This document shows, in pieces, positions 11,755 to 22,527 of a DNA stretch of 48,594 bases. The DNA comes from Phaeoceros laevis (taxonomy: Eukaryota; Anthocerotophyta; Anthocerotopsida; Notothyladales), in contig JBNGIQ010009078.1 in the NCBI GenBank assembly GCA_049999765.1, positions 128,556-177,149 of the forward strand. Direction: 5' to 3'. The position numbers and the translations under genes were made by a program. Under the pieces are notes generated by a model, which did no database searches, was not told the DNA's origin, and was given only the letters and a program-made list of their open reading frames with translations. Every line of letters starts with the position of its first letter. The stretch's first letter is position 1.

Positions 11755-12558
11755 GTCCCTGGATGGGGGCTCCGGTCGTTGCTTTCAATCCCTGGACCGG
11801 GGCTCCCGGTCGCCGGTTGAAATACGTGACGGGGTGTTCAATTCCCATCGGTGGAGTTGGCAAACACCATAACCATACTACTACTAGTACTTTTGAGATT
11901 TTGATGCTCCAGTAACTTGGTCTATTTTGGTGACAGATAGATAGATAGCTTTTTATGACAGAAGAGTTTGCTATTGGCTGGCTGCGGCGAAGCACTCACT
12001 TGAGCCGCTCCTGGAAAAAAAGCTCCTGGCATTGCCAAATGCATCTGTGAAGCCGGGACCAAGGGACGCTACTTTCTGTAGACTAGATGCCAGAATACAC
12101 CTGATGCGTGCTCAAATTGCACACAATCCCGTTAACTTGATTAGATGCAAAACCGCCTACAATGTGTGCAAAACATCCGCCTCTGCAGAATTTTGCAAGC
12201 AATGATCCTAGCTCAAGCTTGTTCCGGAGACGTGACCTGTCAAGCAACGCAGGGAGGCAATGAAAGGCTTATCATGCTGCATTGGAGTCGAGCCATGGAA
12301 CAATTAAAGCCACACGCTTACCAGGGTGGAATTGATGGTGGGCAAGATGGCCAACGTGAGGGAAGCTGAGCTGAGGGAGAAGAAACAAGACTTTACAGTA
12401 CTGCGATTACGGGTACTGCTCCTTCTTTAGGTACTGCCCCCGCTCTCTACAATGCTCTCTCTTTGCCCTTCGAACGAATACAAATCCCCTTGCTGTTTTC
12501 TATTTTGCGATTGTAAGGGCAACCTCATCAGGAGAAGACTTTGCGCAGCTTTGTGATG

Positions 12559-14497
12559 CTACTGGTAAAGCCGGGCATATTCTGCCTGGAGATCAGCTAC
12601 TGTCCAGGCGTCATCCACCGACAGTTCTCCTGCAAAGGACACACTCACTTTGTGAACAACTTTTATGTGCACGATGCTAGTAATGACGCACAAAGAAACT
12701 TGTGACAGGGTTACAGCTGGAGATAAGAGGAGTCGGTGAAAAGCAGTACCAATTTTTTCTCGTCTCAGAGCAGTAAGGTGCGCACAACTGTGGACAAACT
12801 AACAAGAAAGCATGAGAGGCTTAACCTGCTGAACAAGGCACCAAGACAGGGTACACGGGTAAGATCCGTGGTTCACCTCTTCAAGGACCGTCCAAGATCA
12901 GTGCATAAAGATCTTATATATGTTCCTTTAGAGCAAACAACTCTGAAGTCCAGTTCTTGCCTGCAGCAACACATGGACATTATGAGCACACTTCAAGACT
13001 CCGTACCCATGAAAAGCAACATAGAGCTTCTGCTAACACCATGACAAAACATAATGACACCAATGGTACCTGCTCTGCGGATTTCTCACAACCTCGAGCT
13101 CAAAGATTGTAACAGGCCTTGGGGGAATGTCTACTTCCTCCCCACGTCTGGCCTTCTCATAGAGCCTCTCCCCTTTCATCTGCACAAGAGAATGCTGGTT
13201 AGCTTCCACTAGCAAGCGTCACGGCAGCAAATCATCGACAACCAGTGAATTGTGAACCTTAAGTGCTGAATACACAGGCGGAACTTGCATAATATCTCCG
13301 ACGAATGCCTGCTTTGCTGTTTCTATGTCGGCTTCTTGTACATGCTCCCAGGGTAGCCTTTCAGTAACCTAAAGGAGCGGGAGTCAAGCAAATATTAGGT
13401 CTGGTAGCGTTGCTATTTGTTTTGAAGCGAATTCTCCTACACTCCGCGAAACTGCTCAAAGCCAAATGCCTACACTAAGCTTCTACCTCGGTGTCAGCAT
13501 CTCCTGAAGGTGTCAGTTCTCCTAAGCGGATTGTGCCACTGTAAACCTTTGTCATAGCCTGGTATCTGCAAGAGCATTCTTTAGACAGGCAAAAAATGCT
13601 GCACCTGAACCTGAATAAGATCTCGGGAAGGCAATCCCAGTACCTGTCTACAACCTTTGTTGCTTTTCCTAAGCACAGCACTAGCAATCCTGTGGCCATG
13701 GGGTCAAGAGTTCCAGCGTGCCCGACCTGTCGAGTGCCACTTTTCAGAGGATGCATGTAAAGTACTTGGAGTGTTCCTCACAAACGAACCAATTGCAGGC
13801 CAGTTCCGCATACCAGCAGTTCATGTTCTGAGAAAGCAGAAACATCAACGCACCTTTTTCACTTTTGTCAACGTTCGCAGCCTGGAACACACTGCAAATG
13901 ACGTCCAACCTGCAGCCAGGAAACTGCATAATCAATTCGGTTCCACCATCTACATGCGTTCGTTGCCGAATAATTTCCAGCCCTACCTTTAGGCTTGTCA
14001 ATGAGGACTGCGGTCCCGTCAAGTCCATCCCACTGCTTTGGAATCTTCGAATGCCGCTTCAGAAGCAAAGGTTTGATCCATGATGGAGTAACTGGAAGCC
14101 TCTTTTTCTCAACGACGACTGCAGCTGATGAGGTAGTCCCCCCCTCCAGACCTGCTCTCCCATCACCGGCAGCAACTGCCATACAGACAAAGTTCCTGCC
14201 AATCGCAATCCTGCAGTGTCGGCCTATCCCTAAGCTTCCAGAACCTGGAGTACTTCCTAAGTGTCTGGTCCACCTGAACTGCAACCAGTCCGCCCCAATG
14301 TTGGACGAGACAACCTGGCCATCAAATCCAGCTCGCCTGCACAATACTTCTTCCGATTTTGCTGCATGATCAACTGCCAGCACTGTGATCCTTCCGCAAC
14401 CCCGACCAACAAAAGATTGCATGTCTTCTGTTCGCACTGTCCGGGCTGGGACAACAAGCGACCCATGACAGCAACCTGCGCGAGACAATCGAAGCAT
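12559..14497 (-). CDS. TruB-family tRNA pseudouridine synthase, organelle type
   Basis: Nine exons (14497-13987, 13909-13854, 13726-13644, 13565-13487, 13368-13258, 13179-13070, 12960-12877, 12787-12750, 12629-12559) give 380 aa with every phase matching. TruB enzymes isomerise U55 in the tRNA T-loop. The fold begins at about residue 158 with [15 protein letters not shown]. Motif [19 protein letters not shown], contains the catalytic Asp197. [31 protein letters not shown], then the [14 protein letters not shown] and RPVTIFEL segments follow. [13 protein letters not shown] and [21 protein letters not shown] close the domain. The 155-residue N-terminal extension is unlike bacterial TruB and may include an organelle presequence. 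The ATG at 14497 is the first in frame. The last intron was placed at ATT-G/GTACTG because only that donor restores the conserved IG-x-VDDAW join. Confidence 0.92.
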
Positions 14498-15125
14498 GGC
14501 GATGGTGAGGGCAGCTGCTTGCCTCGTCCGATCTCCTACCAATGAGCAATGGCTTTCTCGGCGGGGAGCTTCAGACTCTAAGTGCAGCCCTTATCCAATT
14601 GCCACGAATGTCTTCACTTTGTGCAGACTTCGTGGTGAAGGAAGCGTAACTTATGATCAAAGTCGAAACTCGACGGCAGGACTTACACGATCGTTACTCT
14701 TGCAGAGGGTACATTGAGGGACGACTCGTGGCCTGTTTTGCGGAGCAAGGATGAAGGTTCCTAACTGGTCCTGGGGAGAGCCTACACTGGCAATGTACCC
14801 AGATGTATTGTTGCTTGATGGGGGAGCTTTATCAGGCTCTGCATCTTTTGTCATAAATCGGTTCGGGTAGAAATATAAGCAACCGTGCCTTGTAATGATG
14901 ATCCTTCAAGCATTTATGACTCAGGGTGGTCGAACCAAAGTATGGTAGCGTGGATCCTGGAGCAGTTGCAACAGGGCAGCAGTGGATTCAGATTAGTCAT
15001 GATGCTAGCAGTTCCAAACTCTGCTGACGGGTTAGGCAGCAGTCCACGACTTCGTAGCATCAAAGCATGATCAACTTTGTGAATTACTCTTAGAGGCATG
15101 TTTGCCAGGTCTGGAAGGCTGGAAG
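14498..15125. other. Divergent promoter region between TruB and PPR gene 1
   Basis: About 630 bp separate the two divergently transcribed start codons. No coding exon or repeat was recognised. It must contain the promoters of both genes. Confidence 0.4.
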
Positions 15126-17720
15126 ATGTCCCCAAGCCCATATATTCACAAACATTTGTGGCATCCACATGACCACCTCTTCTACGCACTCTGTGTTAGG
15201 TCTGTCCCAACCGCAGTTCCAGGAGCTTCTGGCAGGTTAACAGTGCATGGAGGCGACTTGGAGGTTGAGACCTGCAGGCAACTATGTGAGAATGGGCAGG
15301 TCACTAAGGCTGTTGATGCGCTGAACCTTCTAGTTCTGCGAGGATGCCATCTGCCTAACAACCTCTTCTACCGTGTCCTGAAGAAGTGCATGGCACAGAA
15401 GGACCTGGTTCTGGGCACCCGCATTCACACTCTCATCGTCACCAGTGGCTATGAAGGGGACTCTTTCTTGGCCACCCATCTCGTCGGCCTATATGCTTCA
15501 CATGGAATGCTGCAGGAAGCAAAGCGAGTGTTTTCCAAAGTCGCACTACCCTCAGCCCATTTGTGGGCTTCCATAATTTTTGCACATGCTAGACAGGGAG
15601 AGCCTGTCCATGCTATAGAACTGTATCGACAGATGCGTGCTTCAACTGTTGAGCCAGACAATCGTATTTTTGTTGCAGTCCTTAAAGCTTGTGCCAGTGC
15701 ACGACATCTGGCTGCCAGCAAGGATGTTCATGCTCATATTCTTGCCTCTCCGGGGAAACCAGATATGTTTGTCCAAACCTGCCTGGTTGATACGTATGCG
15801 AAGTGCGGCAGCTTAGAGGATGCTCGCGGAGTGTTCGAAAACCTCCCACTGAAAAATGTGGTGACATGGACTGCTATGATCGCAGGGTATGCCCAGCAAG
15901 GGATGGGTAAGGAAGCTCTCACTCTCTACAGGAGTATGCAACAAGAAGGCTTCGCTCCACCTGACTCTGTCACCTTTGTATGCCTCCTGCAAGCATGTGC
16001 AAGTGTAGGTGCGGAAGCTCTGCATCAGGGAAAGCAGCTGCTTGCGCAGATTGAGAAACGAGGACTGCAAGAGGATGTAGTTGTTGGTGGCAGCATAGTC
16101 AACATGTATGCCAAGTGCGGTAGCTTAGAGGAGGCCTCCAGAGTGTTTGACAGGCTTTCTCATAGAAATGTGGTGACGTGGAATGCAATGATCGGAGGTT
16201 ATGCCCAGCATGGACTCTGTCAGGAAGCCTTCAGTCTGTACAGTAGGATGCAACAAGAGGGAGCCACTCGACCGAACCCTGTCACATTTATCTGCCTTCT
16301 GCAGGCATGTGCCAGTTTAGGCGAAGTAGCTCTACATCAGGGGAAGCAGCTTCATGCACATATTGAAGAACGAGGACTGCAAGGTGATGTGGCTGTCGGC
16401 GGCAGCTTGGTCAACATGTATGTGAAGTGCGAGAGCTTGGAGAGTGCTCGTCGAGCCTTCGACAGACTGCCTCAAAAGAACGTCGTGAGCTGGACAGCCA
16501 TAATTGCAGGGTATGCCCAGCAGGGGATGGCTCTGGAGGCCCTTAGACTTTACAGCAGCATGCAACAAGAAGGGAACACCCTGCCCAGTGCTGTAACATT
16601 TGTATGCCTCCTGCAGGGATGTGCAAGCGCTGGCGTAGCAACACTCCATCAGGGGCGGCAGCTGCATGTACGGATTAAAGAACAAGGACTGCAAGATGAT
16701 GTGATTGTAGGTGGCAGCTTGGTCAACATGTATGCCAAGTGTGGTAGCTTAGAGGATGCTCGCAGTGTGTTTGACAGCCTTTCGCGAAAGAACTCAGTAA
16801 CATGGACTGCCATGATCGGAGGTTATGCCCAGCAGGGCATGGCTCAGGAAGCCCTTAGTCTTTACAGTACTATGCAGCAGGAAGGCAATGCTGCACCTGA
16901 TTCGGTCACATATGTAAGCCTCTTGCAGGCATGTGCAACTGTAGTAGCTCTGCCTCTAGGAAAGAAGCTCCATGCACAGATTGAAGAACTAGGATTCCAA
17001 GACAATATGGTTGTGGGCTCAAGCTTGGTGAACATGTATGCCAAGTGCGGAAGCTTGGAGGATGCACAGCAGGTATTTGACTCACTGGTTGCAAGAGACA
17101 CTCTCGCATGGAGTGCCCTGATCGCAGGATACTCTCTCAGAGGAGACAGTGAGACTGTCTTTGACTTATTCGGAAGGATGAAGCAGGAGGGCCTTCACCC
17201 CAACGGCGTCACATTTCTGAGTCTACTGACAGTTTGCAGTCATGTGGGTCTAGTGGACAAAGGCCGAACATACTTCGAGGAAATGAGCAGCAACTATGCC
17301 ATCAGTCCAACCATTGAGCACTACACATGCATGATGGATCTGCTGGGCCGTGCAGCTCATCTGGACGAAGCTCTGCAGATGGCAAAGACCATGCCTTTGC
17401 AACCTACTGCTGAAGTTTGGCTCACCCTTCTGGCCGCCTGCAGAAAGTGGAGTAATCTTGAGGTTGGACTGCAGGCTTTTGAGTTTGCAGTGAGATTGGA
17501 TGAGTCAGATTCTGCACCTTACATTCTGATGTCGAACATTTACGCGGGTGCTCAGAAGTGGGAGGATGCACAAAAGATGCAGGTAAGGAGAAAGAGATGT
17601 GGGGCACGGAAGCAGCCAGGCCAGACCTGGTACACTGACATGGATGGAGTTGTGCACATGTTTCAAGTTGGGGATAATAAGAACAATCCTGAAAGCGAAC
17701 TTGCGATTGCGCTTCTCTAG
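15126..17720 (+). CDS. PLS-class PPR protein with E-type tail, paralogue 1
   Basis: A single exon encodes 864 aa from the ATG at 15126 (MSPSPYIHKHLW). The N-terminus is basic and hydrophobic without clear acidic residues, as expected for an organelle presequence. Residues from about 70 form tandem P, L and S type PPR motifs in about six triplets, each containing a TWTAMIAGYAQQG-like segment followed by VTFVCLLQACAS and VNMYAKCGSLEDA. The C-terminus has E1/E2 motifs (AEVWLTLLAACRKWSN, YILMSNIYAGAQKWEDA) and stops soon after an E+-like start (GVVHMFQVGDN), so there is no DYW deaminase. Such proteins bind specific organelle RNAs, often for C-to-U editing with a partner deaminase. The target is unknown. 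It is convergent with a close paralogue. Confidence 0.93.
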   Translation: MSPSPYIHKHLWHPHDHLFYALCVRSVPTAVPGASGRLTVHGGDLEVETCRQLCENGQVTKAVDALNLLVLRGCHLPNNLFYRVLKKCMAQKDLVLGTRIHTLIVTSGYEGDSFLATHLVGLYASHGMLQEAKRVFSKVALPSAHLWASIIFAHARQGEPVHAIELYRQMRASTVEPDNRIFVAVLKACASARHLAASKDVHAHILASPGKPDMFVQTCLVDTYAKCGSLEDARGVFENLPLKNVVTWTAMIAGYAQQGMGKEALTLYRSMQQEGFAPPDSVTFVCLLQACASVGAEALHQGKQLLAQIEKRGLQEDVVVGGSIVNMYAKCGSLEEASRVFDRLSHRNVVTWNAMIGGYAQHGLCQEAFSLYSRMQQEGATRPNPVTFICLLQACASLGEVALHQGKQLHAHIEERGLQGDVAVGGSLVNMYVKCESLESARRAFDRLPQKNVVSWTAIIAGYAQQGMALEALRLYSSMQQEGNTLPSAVTFVCLLQGCASAGVATLHQGRQLHVRIKEQGLQDDVIVGGSLVNMYAKCGSLEDARSVFDSLSRKNSVTWTAMIGGYAQQGMAQEALSLYSTMQQEGNAAPDSVTYVSLLQACATVVALPLGKKLHAQIEELGFQDNMVVGSSLVNMYAKCGSLEDAQQVFDSLVARDTLAWSALIAGYSLRGDSETVFDLFGRMKQEGLHPNGVTFLSLLTVCSHVGLVDKGRTYFEEMSSNYAISPTIEHYTCMMDLLGRAAHLDEALQMAKTMPLQPTAEVWLTLLAACRKWSNLEVGLQAFEFAVRLDESDSAPYILMSNIYAGAQKWEDAQKMQVRRKRCGARKQPGQTWYTDMDGVVHMFQVGDNKNNPESELAIALL

Positions 17721-18139
17721 GCAATAAAAAAGAAACGCATGGTCTGCCCTACAATGATTAGAACGGTCGTCCCAACTTGGTAACAAAGCCAGAAACTAGA
17801 TGTCCTTAGCCTTTCGTCATCGACATCAAAGCCTTTAGTTCATGAAAAGTCTTTCGTGGTAATGTGGAAACAACAAAGGTGGGCTGTTGGATTGGGCACC
17901 CAACTTCCTCCATGGCAACCCGGGATCGAATCCCAGGAGGCATGGCATGGTAGAGATGACGAGAGAAGGCACGTCCGCGGGTCCCTGTGAAAGAGGCACA
18001 TCTGCCCGCGCGCGTGCTCTCTCCCGTTGTCACTAACAGCGGAGTTTTTGAGTTATCAAGCCCCAAATACAAGATTGAAAAGTGCAATCGAAAAAGTCCA
18101 GCCCTTCTGTAAACGCCCACCAGGAGGTTCCGACCCCGA
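17721..18139. other. Short spacer between convergent PPR genes
   Basis: This 419-bp spacer holds both 3' flanks. A CCGGGATCGAATCCC word near 17,920-17,935 resembles a tRNA T-arm but no cloverleaf can be built around it. Confidence 0.4.
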
Positions 18140-21100
18140 TCAATCGGAAGGCACAGAGGACAGTTGGACGGTGAGCTGATCAGCATGCGTTTTGTCCCCA
18201 GCCGAGAATGTATGCATGACTCCACGCATGTCAGTCCACCGGGTCTGCCCTGGCTGCTTCCATGCTCGGAACTTCTTCCTCCTTGCCTGCATTTCCTTTG
18301 CCTCTTCCCACATCTCAGCGTCCGCATAAATGTTGGACATCAAGACGTAGGATGTAGCATCTTGTTCATCTAGACTGACTGCAAACTGAAAAGCCTGTTG
18401 TCCAACTTCAACATTACTCCACTTCCGACAGGCTGCTAACAAAGTGAGCCACACTGCAACGTTAGGCTTGACAGGCATGGTCTTTGCCATTTGCAAAGCC
18501 TCGGCGAGATGGCCGGCGCGGCCCAGCAGGTCCATCATGCATGTGTAGTGCTTGACAGTTGGCATGATGCCATCATGGTTGCTCATAGCCTCGAAGTAGT
18601 TTCGGCCTTTGTCCACTAAACCCACATAGCTGCACACTGTCAGCACACTCAGAAAGGTGATGCTGTTTGGTTGAGTGCCCTCCTGCTGCATCCTGTCCAC
18701 CAAGGCAAAGACAGCTTCACTGTCTCCTTTGCCACTGTATCCTGCGATGAGTGCACTCCATGCGACAATGTCTCTCACAGCCAGTGCATCAAATACCTCC
18801 TGGGCATCCTCCACACTTCCGCACTTGGCGTACATGTTCACTAAGCTAGAGCCTACACCCTCTTCAGCTTGTAATCCTCGTTCTTCAATCTGTGCATGGA
18901 ACTGCTTTCCCAGAGGCAGAGCTGAAACTGTGGCACATGCATGCAGGAGAGATACGTATGTGACAGAATCAGGTGAGGTAATGCCTTCTTCTTGCATACT
19001 CGTGTACAGATCAAGCGCTTCTTGAGGCATTCCCTGCTGGACATAACCTGCGATCATGGCATTCCACGTCACCACGTTTTTCACAGAGAGTCTGTCGAAC
19101 TCCTTCTGAGCATTCTCTACACTCCGGCACTTTGCATACATATTCACCAAGCTGGAGCCCACAACTACATCATCTTGCAACCCTTGTTGGTCGATTTGTG
19201 CGTGCAGCTCCTTCCCCTGATGCAGGGCTGCTGCACCTACACAGGAACAAGCCTGCAAGAGGCATACGAATGTTACAGAATCGGGTGGAGTGAGGCCTTC
19301 TCTTTGCATACTGGTGTAGAGATCAAGTGCCTCCTGACCCATCCCTTGTTGGACATAACCTGCAATCATGGCAGTCCACGTCACCACATTTTTATGGGAA
19401 AGTCTGTCAAACACTCTCTGGGCATTCGCTGTACACCCACACTTTGCATACATGTTAACCAAGCTGCCGCCTACAGCGACATCATATTGCAGGCCTAGTT
19501 CTTCAAGCTGTGCATGAAGCTTTTTTCCCTGCTGTAGAGCCTCTGCACCTACACTTGCACATGCCTGCAGGAGGCTTATAAATGTGATAGAATCAGGTGC
19601 AGTGATGCCTTCTTGTAGCATACTACTGTAAAGACTGAGGGCGTCCTTACCCATCCCCTGCTGAGCATAACCAGCGATCATGGTGGTCCATGTCACCAGG
19701 TTTTTCTGGGGTAGCCTGTCAAACACTCTACGAGCATCCTTTAAGCTCCCGCACTTTGCATACATGTTGACCAAGCTGCCCCCTACAGCTACATCATCTT
19801 GAAATCCTAGTTCTTCAACCTGTGCATGCAGCTGCTTTCCCTCCTGCAGAGAAGATACACCTGAACTTGCACACGCCTGCAGGAGGCATGTAAATGTGAC
19901 ACAACTGGGTTGAACGCTACAGTGTTCCTGCATACTACTGTACAGACTAAGGGCCTCCTGACCTACTCCTTGCTGAGCATAACCAGCAATCATGGTGGTC
20001 CATGTGACCGTGGTTTTCTGGGGAAGCTTGTCAAACACTATGCGAGCATCCTCTAAACTACGGCATTTTGCATACATGTTGACCAAGCTGGCGCCTACAG
20101 CCACATCATCTTGCAGTCTTCGTTCTCTAATCTGAGAGTGGAGCTGTTTTCCCTGCTGCAGAGCTACAGCACCTACACTTGCACATGCCTGCAGGAGGCA
20201 AACAAATGTGACAGAATCCGGTGGTGTGATGCCTTCCTGTTGCATGCTACTGTACAACGTAAGGGCTTCCTGACCCATACCCTGCTGGGCATAACCTGCA
20301 ATCATGGCGGTCCAGGTAACCACGTTTTTATGGGAAAGTGTGTCGAACACTCTGCGAGCATTGTCCAAGTTACCGCACTTCGCATATGCATCAACTAGGC
20401 AGGTCTGGACAAACATATCTGGATCCCCTCCAGTGGCAAGAATATGAGCATGAACATCCTTGATGGCAGCCAAATCTCGTGCACTTGCACACGCTTTTAG
20501 AACTGCTACAAAAATACGATTGTCTGCCTTAACTCCTGACTCACGCATCTGTTGATACAATACTATAGCATTCTTAGGCTCTCCATGTCTAGCATGCGCA
20601 AAGATGATGGATGCCCAGTTATGTGCAGAGGGGTGTGCAACTTTGGAGAAAACTAGTATTGCCTCCTGTAACCTCCCATGTGAGGCATAGAGACCGATGA
20701 GGTGGGTGGCCAAGAATGCGTCTCCTTCGTACCCACTCTTGATAGTGAGAGCATGAATGTGTCTGCCCAAAACCAGGTCCTTCTGTGCGATGCACCTCTT
20801 CAGGGCACAGTAGAACAGATTGTTGGATACGTGGCATCCTCGCTCCACCAGGAGATTCAGCACCTCCACAGCCTGAGTGACCCGTCCAACCTCACACAGG
20901 TTCCTGCACATCGCAATCTGCCCCTCTTCCTCATTCCCTGCTTGAACCGAGGTGGATGCAGACCTAGGATGCCTCCTTCTCCCAGCATCCCACTCGACTG
21001 GTCTCGAGTCTACCCAAGCAAGTGTCTGTCGATTGTCTACCCGCAAGGCGTCCTTTGACTTCCTGTTCCCAGAGTCGGGATGCCGAGGAATTTGCATAAT

Positions 21101-21388
21101 CCCCCTGTTGCCCCGCCAATTTGTGGGATCCGAGGGTTCCTGCAGCCCTTCTGCAATGCCCCGCCGGTTTGTGGGATCCGAGGGCTCCTGCAGCCCTTCT
21201 GCAACAGTTCCTTCCTCTCCAGAAGATGATTGGCATTTCCACAAGTTCGTTCCACGCTCACCATTCTCAGGCAACCCGTGCACGAAAAACAAGTCTCGCT
21301 TGCGGTGGAGTGCAGAAGATGGTGGCCCACTGGGGGACAACTCCCAAACTGCAAGCCCAAATTCCAGCTGCAACGAGCTAATAGGCAT
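18140..21388 (-). CDS. PLS-class PPR protein with E-type tail, paralogue 2
   Basis: A single exon encodes 1082 aa from the ATG at 21388. The first 170 residues are low-complexity and contain a 48-bp in-frame tandem duplication (EGLQEPSDPTNRRGIA and EGLQEPSDPTNWRG). The rest closely resembles the neighbouring PPR gene: the same start of the array (CHVSNNLFYCALKRCIAQKD), the same P/L/S triplets, the same E tail (WLTLLAACRKWSNVEVG) and an end after GVMHTFSAGDK without a DYW domain. It has about seven triplets against six in paralogue 1. Neighbouring triplets inside the gene are nearly identical, pointing to growth by unequal exchange. An organelle RNA-binding role is inferred from the family; a clear presequence is less obvious than in paralogue 1. 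Confidence 0.92.
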   Translation of the reverse strand: MPISSLQLEFGLAVWELSPSGPPSSALHRKRDLFFVHGLPENGERGTNLWKCQSSSGEEGTVAEGLQEPSDPTNRRGIAEGLQEPSDPTNWRGNRGIMQIPRHPDSGNRKSKDALRVDNRQTLAWVDSRPVEWDAGRRRHPRSASTSVQAGNEEEGQIAMCRNLCEVGRVTQAVEVLNLLVERGCHVSNNLFYCALKRCIAQKDLVLGRHIHALTIKSGYEGDAFLATHLIGLYASHGRLQEAILVFSKVAHPSAHNWASIIFAHARHGEPKNAIVLYQQMRESGVKADNRIFVAVLKACASARDLAAIKDVHAHILATGGDPDMFVQTCLVDAYAKCGNLDNARRVFDTLSHKNVVTWTAMIAGYAQQGMGQEALTLYSSMQQEGITPPDSVTFVCLLQACASVGAVALQQGKQLHSQIRERRLQDDVAVGASLVNMYAKCRSLEDARIVFDKLPQKTTVTWTTMIAGYAQQGVGQEALSLYSSMQEHCSVQPSCVTFTCLLQACASSGVSSLQEGKQLHAQVEELGFQDDVAVGGSLVNMYAKCGSLKDARRVFDRLPQKNLVTWTTMIAGYAQQGMGKDALSLYSSMLQEGITAPDSITFISLLQACASVGAEALQQGKKLHAQLEELGLQYDVAVGGSLVNMYAKCGCTANAQRVFDRLSHKNVVTWTAMIAGYVQQGMGQEALDLYTSMQREGLTPPDSVTFVCLLQACSCVGAAALHQGKELHAQIDQQGLQDDVVVGSSLVNMYAKCRSVENAQKEFDRLSVKNVVTWNAMIAGYVQQGMPQEALDLYTSMQEEGITSPDSVTYVSLLHACATVSALPLGKQFHAQIEERGLQAEEGVGSSLVNMYAKCGSVEDAQEVFDALAVRDIVAWSALIAGYSGKGDSEAVFALVDRMQQEGTQPNSITFLSVLTVCSYVGLVDKGRNYFEAMSNHDGIMPTVKHYTCMMDLLGRAGHLAEALQMAKTMPVKPNVAVWLTLLAACRKWSNVEVGQQAFQFAVSLDEQDATSYVLMSNIYADAEMWEEAKEMQARRKKFRAWKQPGQTRWTDMRGVMHTFSAGDKTHADQLTVQLSSVPSD

Positions 21389-22527
21389 TAGTCGAGCAGA
21401 ATCTTAGGAGCTGGGCAGCTTTCCGTCTGTCCTTCTACCTGGACTGGGGTATAAGGTGGGACTGGGCAAGCTGAGATTGCGGAAGTTGGGGCAGAACAGA
21501 AGACCCCTCTTCTATTGGATCTTCCGCTGTGGGCGATCATCCTCTAATATTCTCATGCCGCTCGGTTACGTTCGGATTGCACCATACTGTAACAAGGTTG
21601 CGCAGTGCCCACTATAGGGAGGCCAGACGTCCACTCCAGTTTCCGGTATGACGTCCACTCCAGTTTCCGGTATGACGTCCACTCCAGTTTCCGGTATGCT
21701 GTCCATTTGCAGGTTAGAAGTTGCTTCGACTCTCGAGCTCGAGACTGACATAGCGAAGCATCAGATGACCACAAAGTCAGCAACCTGCCAGTGATGATGA
21801 CTCACAAGGACGGCGAGTTTCTCGAGGTCCTAGACTAAGTATGAGTAGAATGCTAGAAGCTCCTTCCTTCTCGTAGCATCGTAGATGCCACTAGCAGTAT
21901 GGGAAGACGATGTTTGTCGTGTTGAGGTTGCAGTGTCCATGGGACACGACAAGTGTAAACAACACAGTCAGTGAAGGTCAAATTTCGGGGTAATAACCAC
22001 TGAAAAGACCACTCGGGAGGTCAGAAGTTCAGAATCCGCAAGATGACATGTGCAGAATGTTGTTCTTCTAAACCCCTACCATTTTAGGTGGTCCACTGGT
22101 GAAAAGCCTTTCGAGGTTGGATTATCCAGGGAGACGTCAAAATGTGGAAATAGTTCAGTTTTCACTTCAGACTTGCAAAACGGACTAGAGTCCTGAGTCC
22201 GTCTCCACTGAACTCTCTTCTAGGCGCCACCGTCAAGGTCGTGCAGCAAAACCAATCGATGTTGAGTAACCTGCAGTCATGAAGAAATCACATCGTACCT
22301 TACGAACATTTCTTCCAGCCAGGTTTGGGTTCTAAAGCCAAGCCTACCTTAACAAACATCTCTCCCAGCCTGGTTTGGGCTCTAAAGCCAAGCCTATGTG
22401 CCTCCCTTGTATGTGCCTCCATTGTTTCGTTCTTTAGATTTGTTGCTCAGAACAAGATGTAATGCAGGCTTCTCCTTCAACCGGCTGTGGCAACGGCTAA
22501 AAGAAAGTCAAGCAATCAAAACTACCT
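21389..22527. other. Upstream region of PPR gene 2, repeat-bearing
   Basis: No gene recognised. It contains a three-copy 24-bp repeat near the PPR start and a diverged duplication near 22,320-22,400 in which GGTTTGGG(T/C)TCTAAAGCCAAGC occurs twice about 58 bp apart. Confidence 0.45.
21627..21698. repeat. 24-bp tandem repeat, three perfect copies
   Basis: The unit ACGTCCACTCCAGTTTCCGG plus TATG occurs three times head to tail with a period of exactly 24 bp. It lies about 240-310 bp upstream of the ATG of PPR paralogue 2. Each unit contains ACGTC, the core of bZIP-type binding sites, but regulatory function is only a possibility. Confidence 0.9.

Larger units (their letters stand above)
10923..12558. 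other. Repeat-rich intergenic region
   Basis: There is no gene I can support between SAR1 and TruB. The stretch 11,160-11,760 is built of short tandem duplications (listed separately). The rest is unremarkable and probably contains the SAR1 promoter (right of 10,922) and the TruB 3' flank. Confidence 0.4.

Noticed and set aside
13868-14542. Longer start of the TruB gene at 14542
   Set aside because: The codon there is TTG; the first in-frame ATG is at 14497.
15102-15125. Earlier start of PPR paralogue 1 at 15102
   Set aside because: That codon is TTG; the first in-frame ATG is at 15126.
17880-17960. tRNA or tRNA-derived SINE around CCGGGATCGAATCCC
   Set aside because: The T-arm look-alike lacks the conserved T54, and no acceptor, D or anticodon arm can be drawn; no box A at the right distance.
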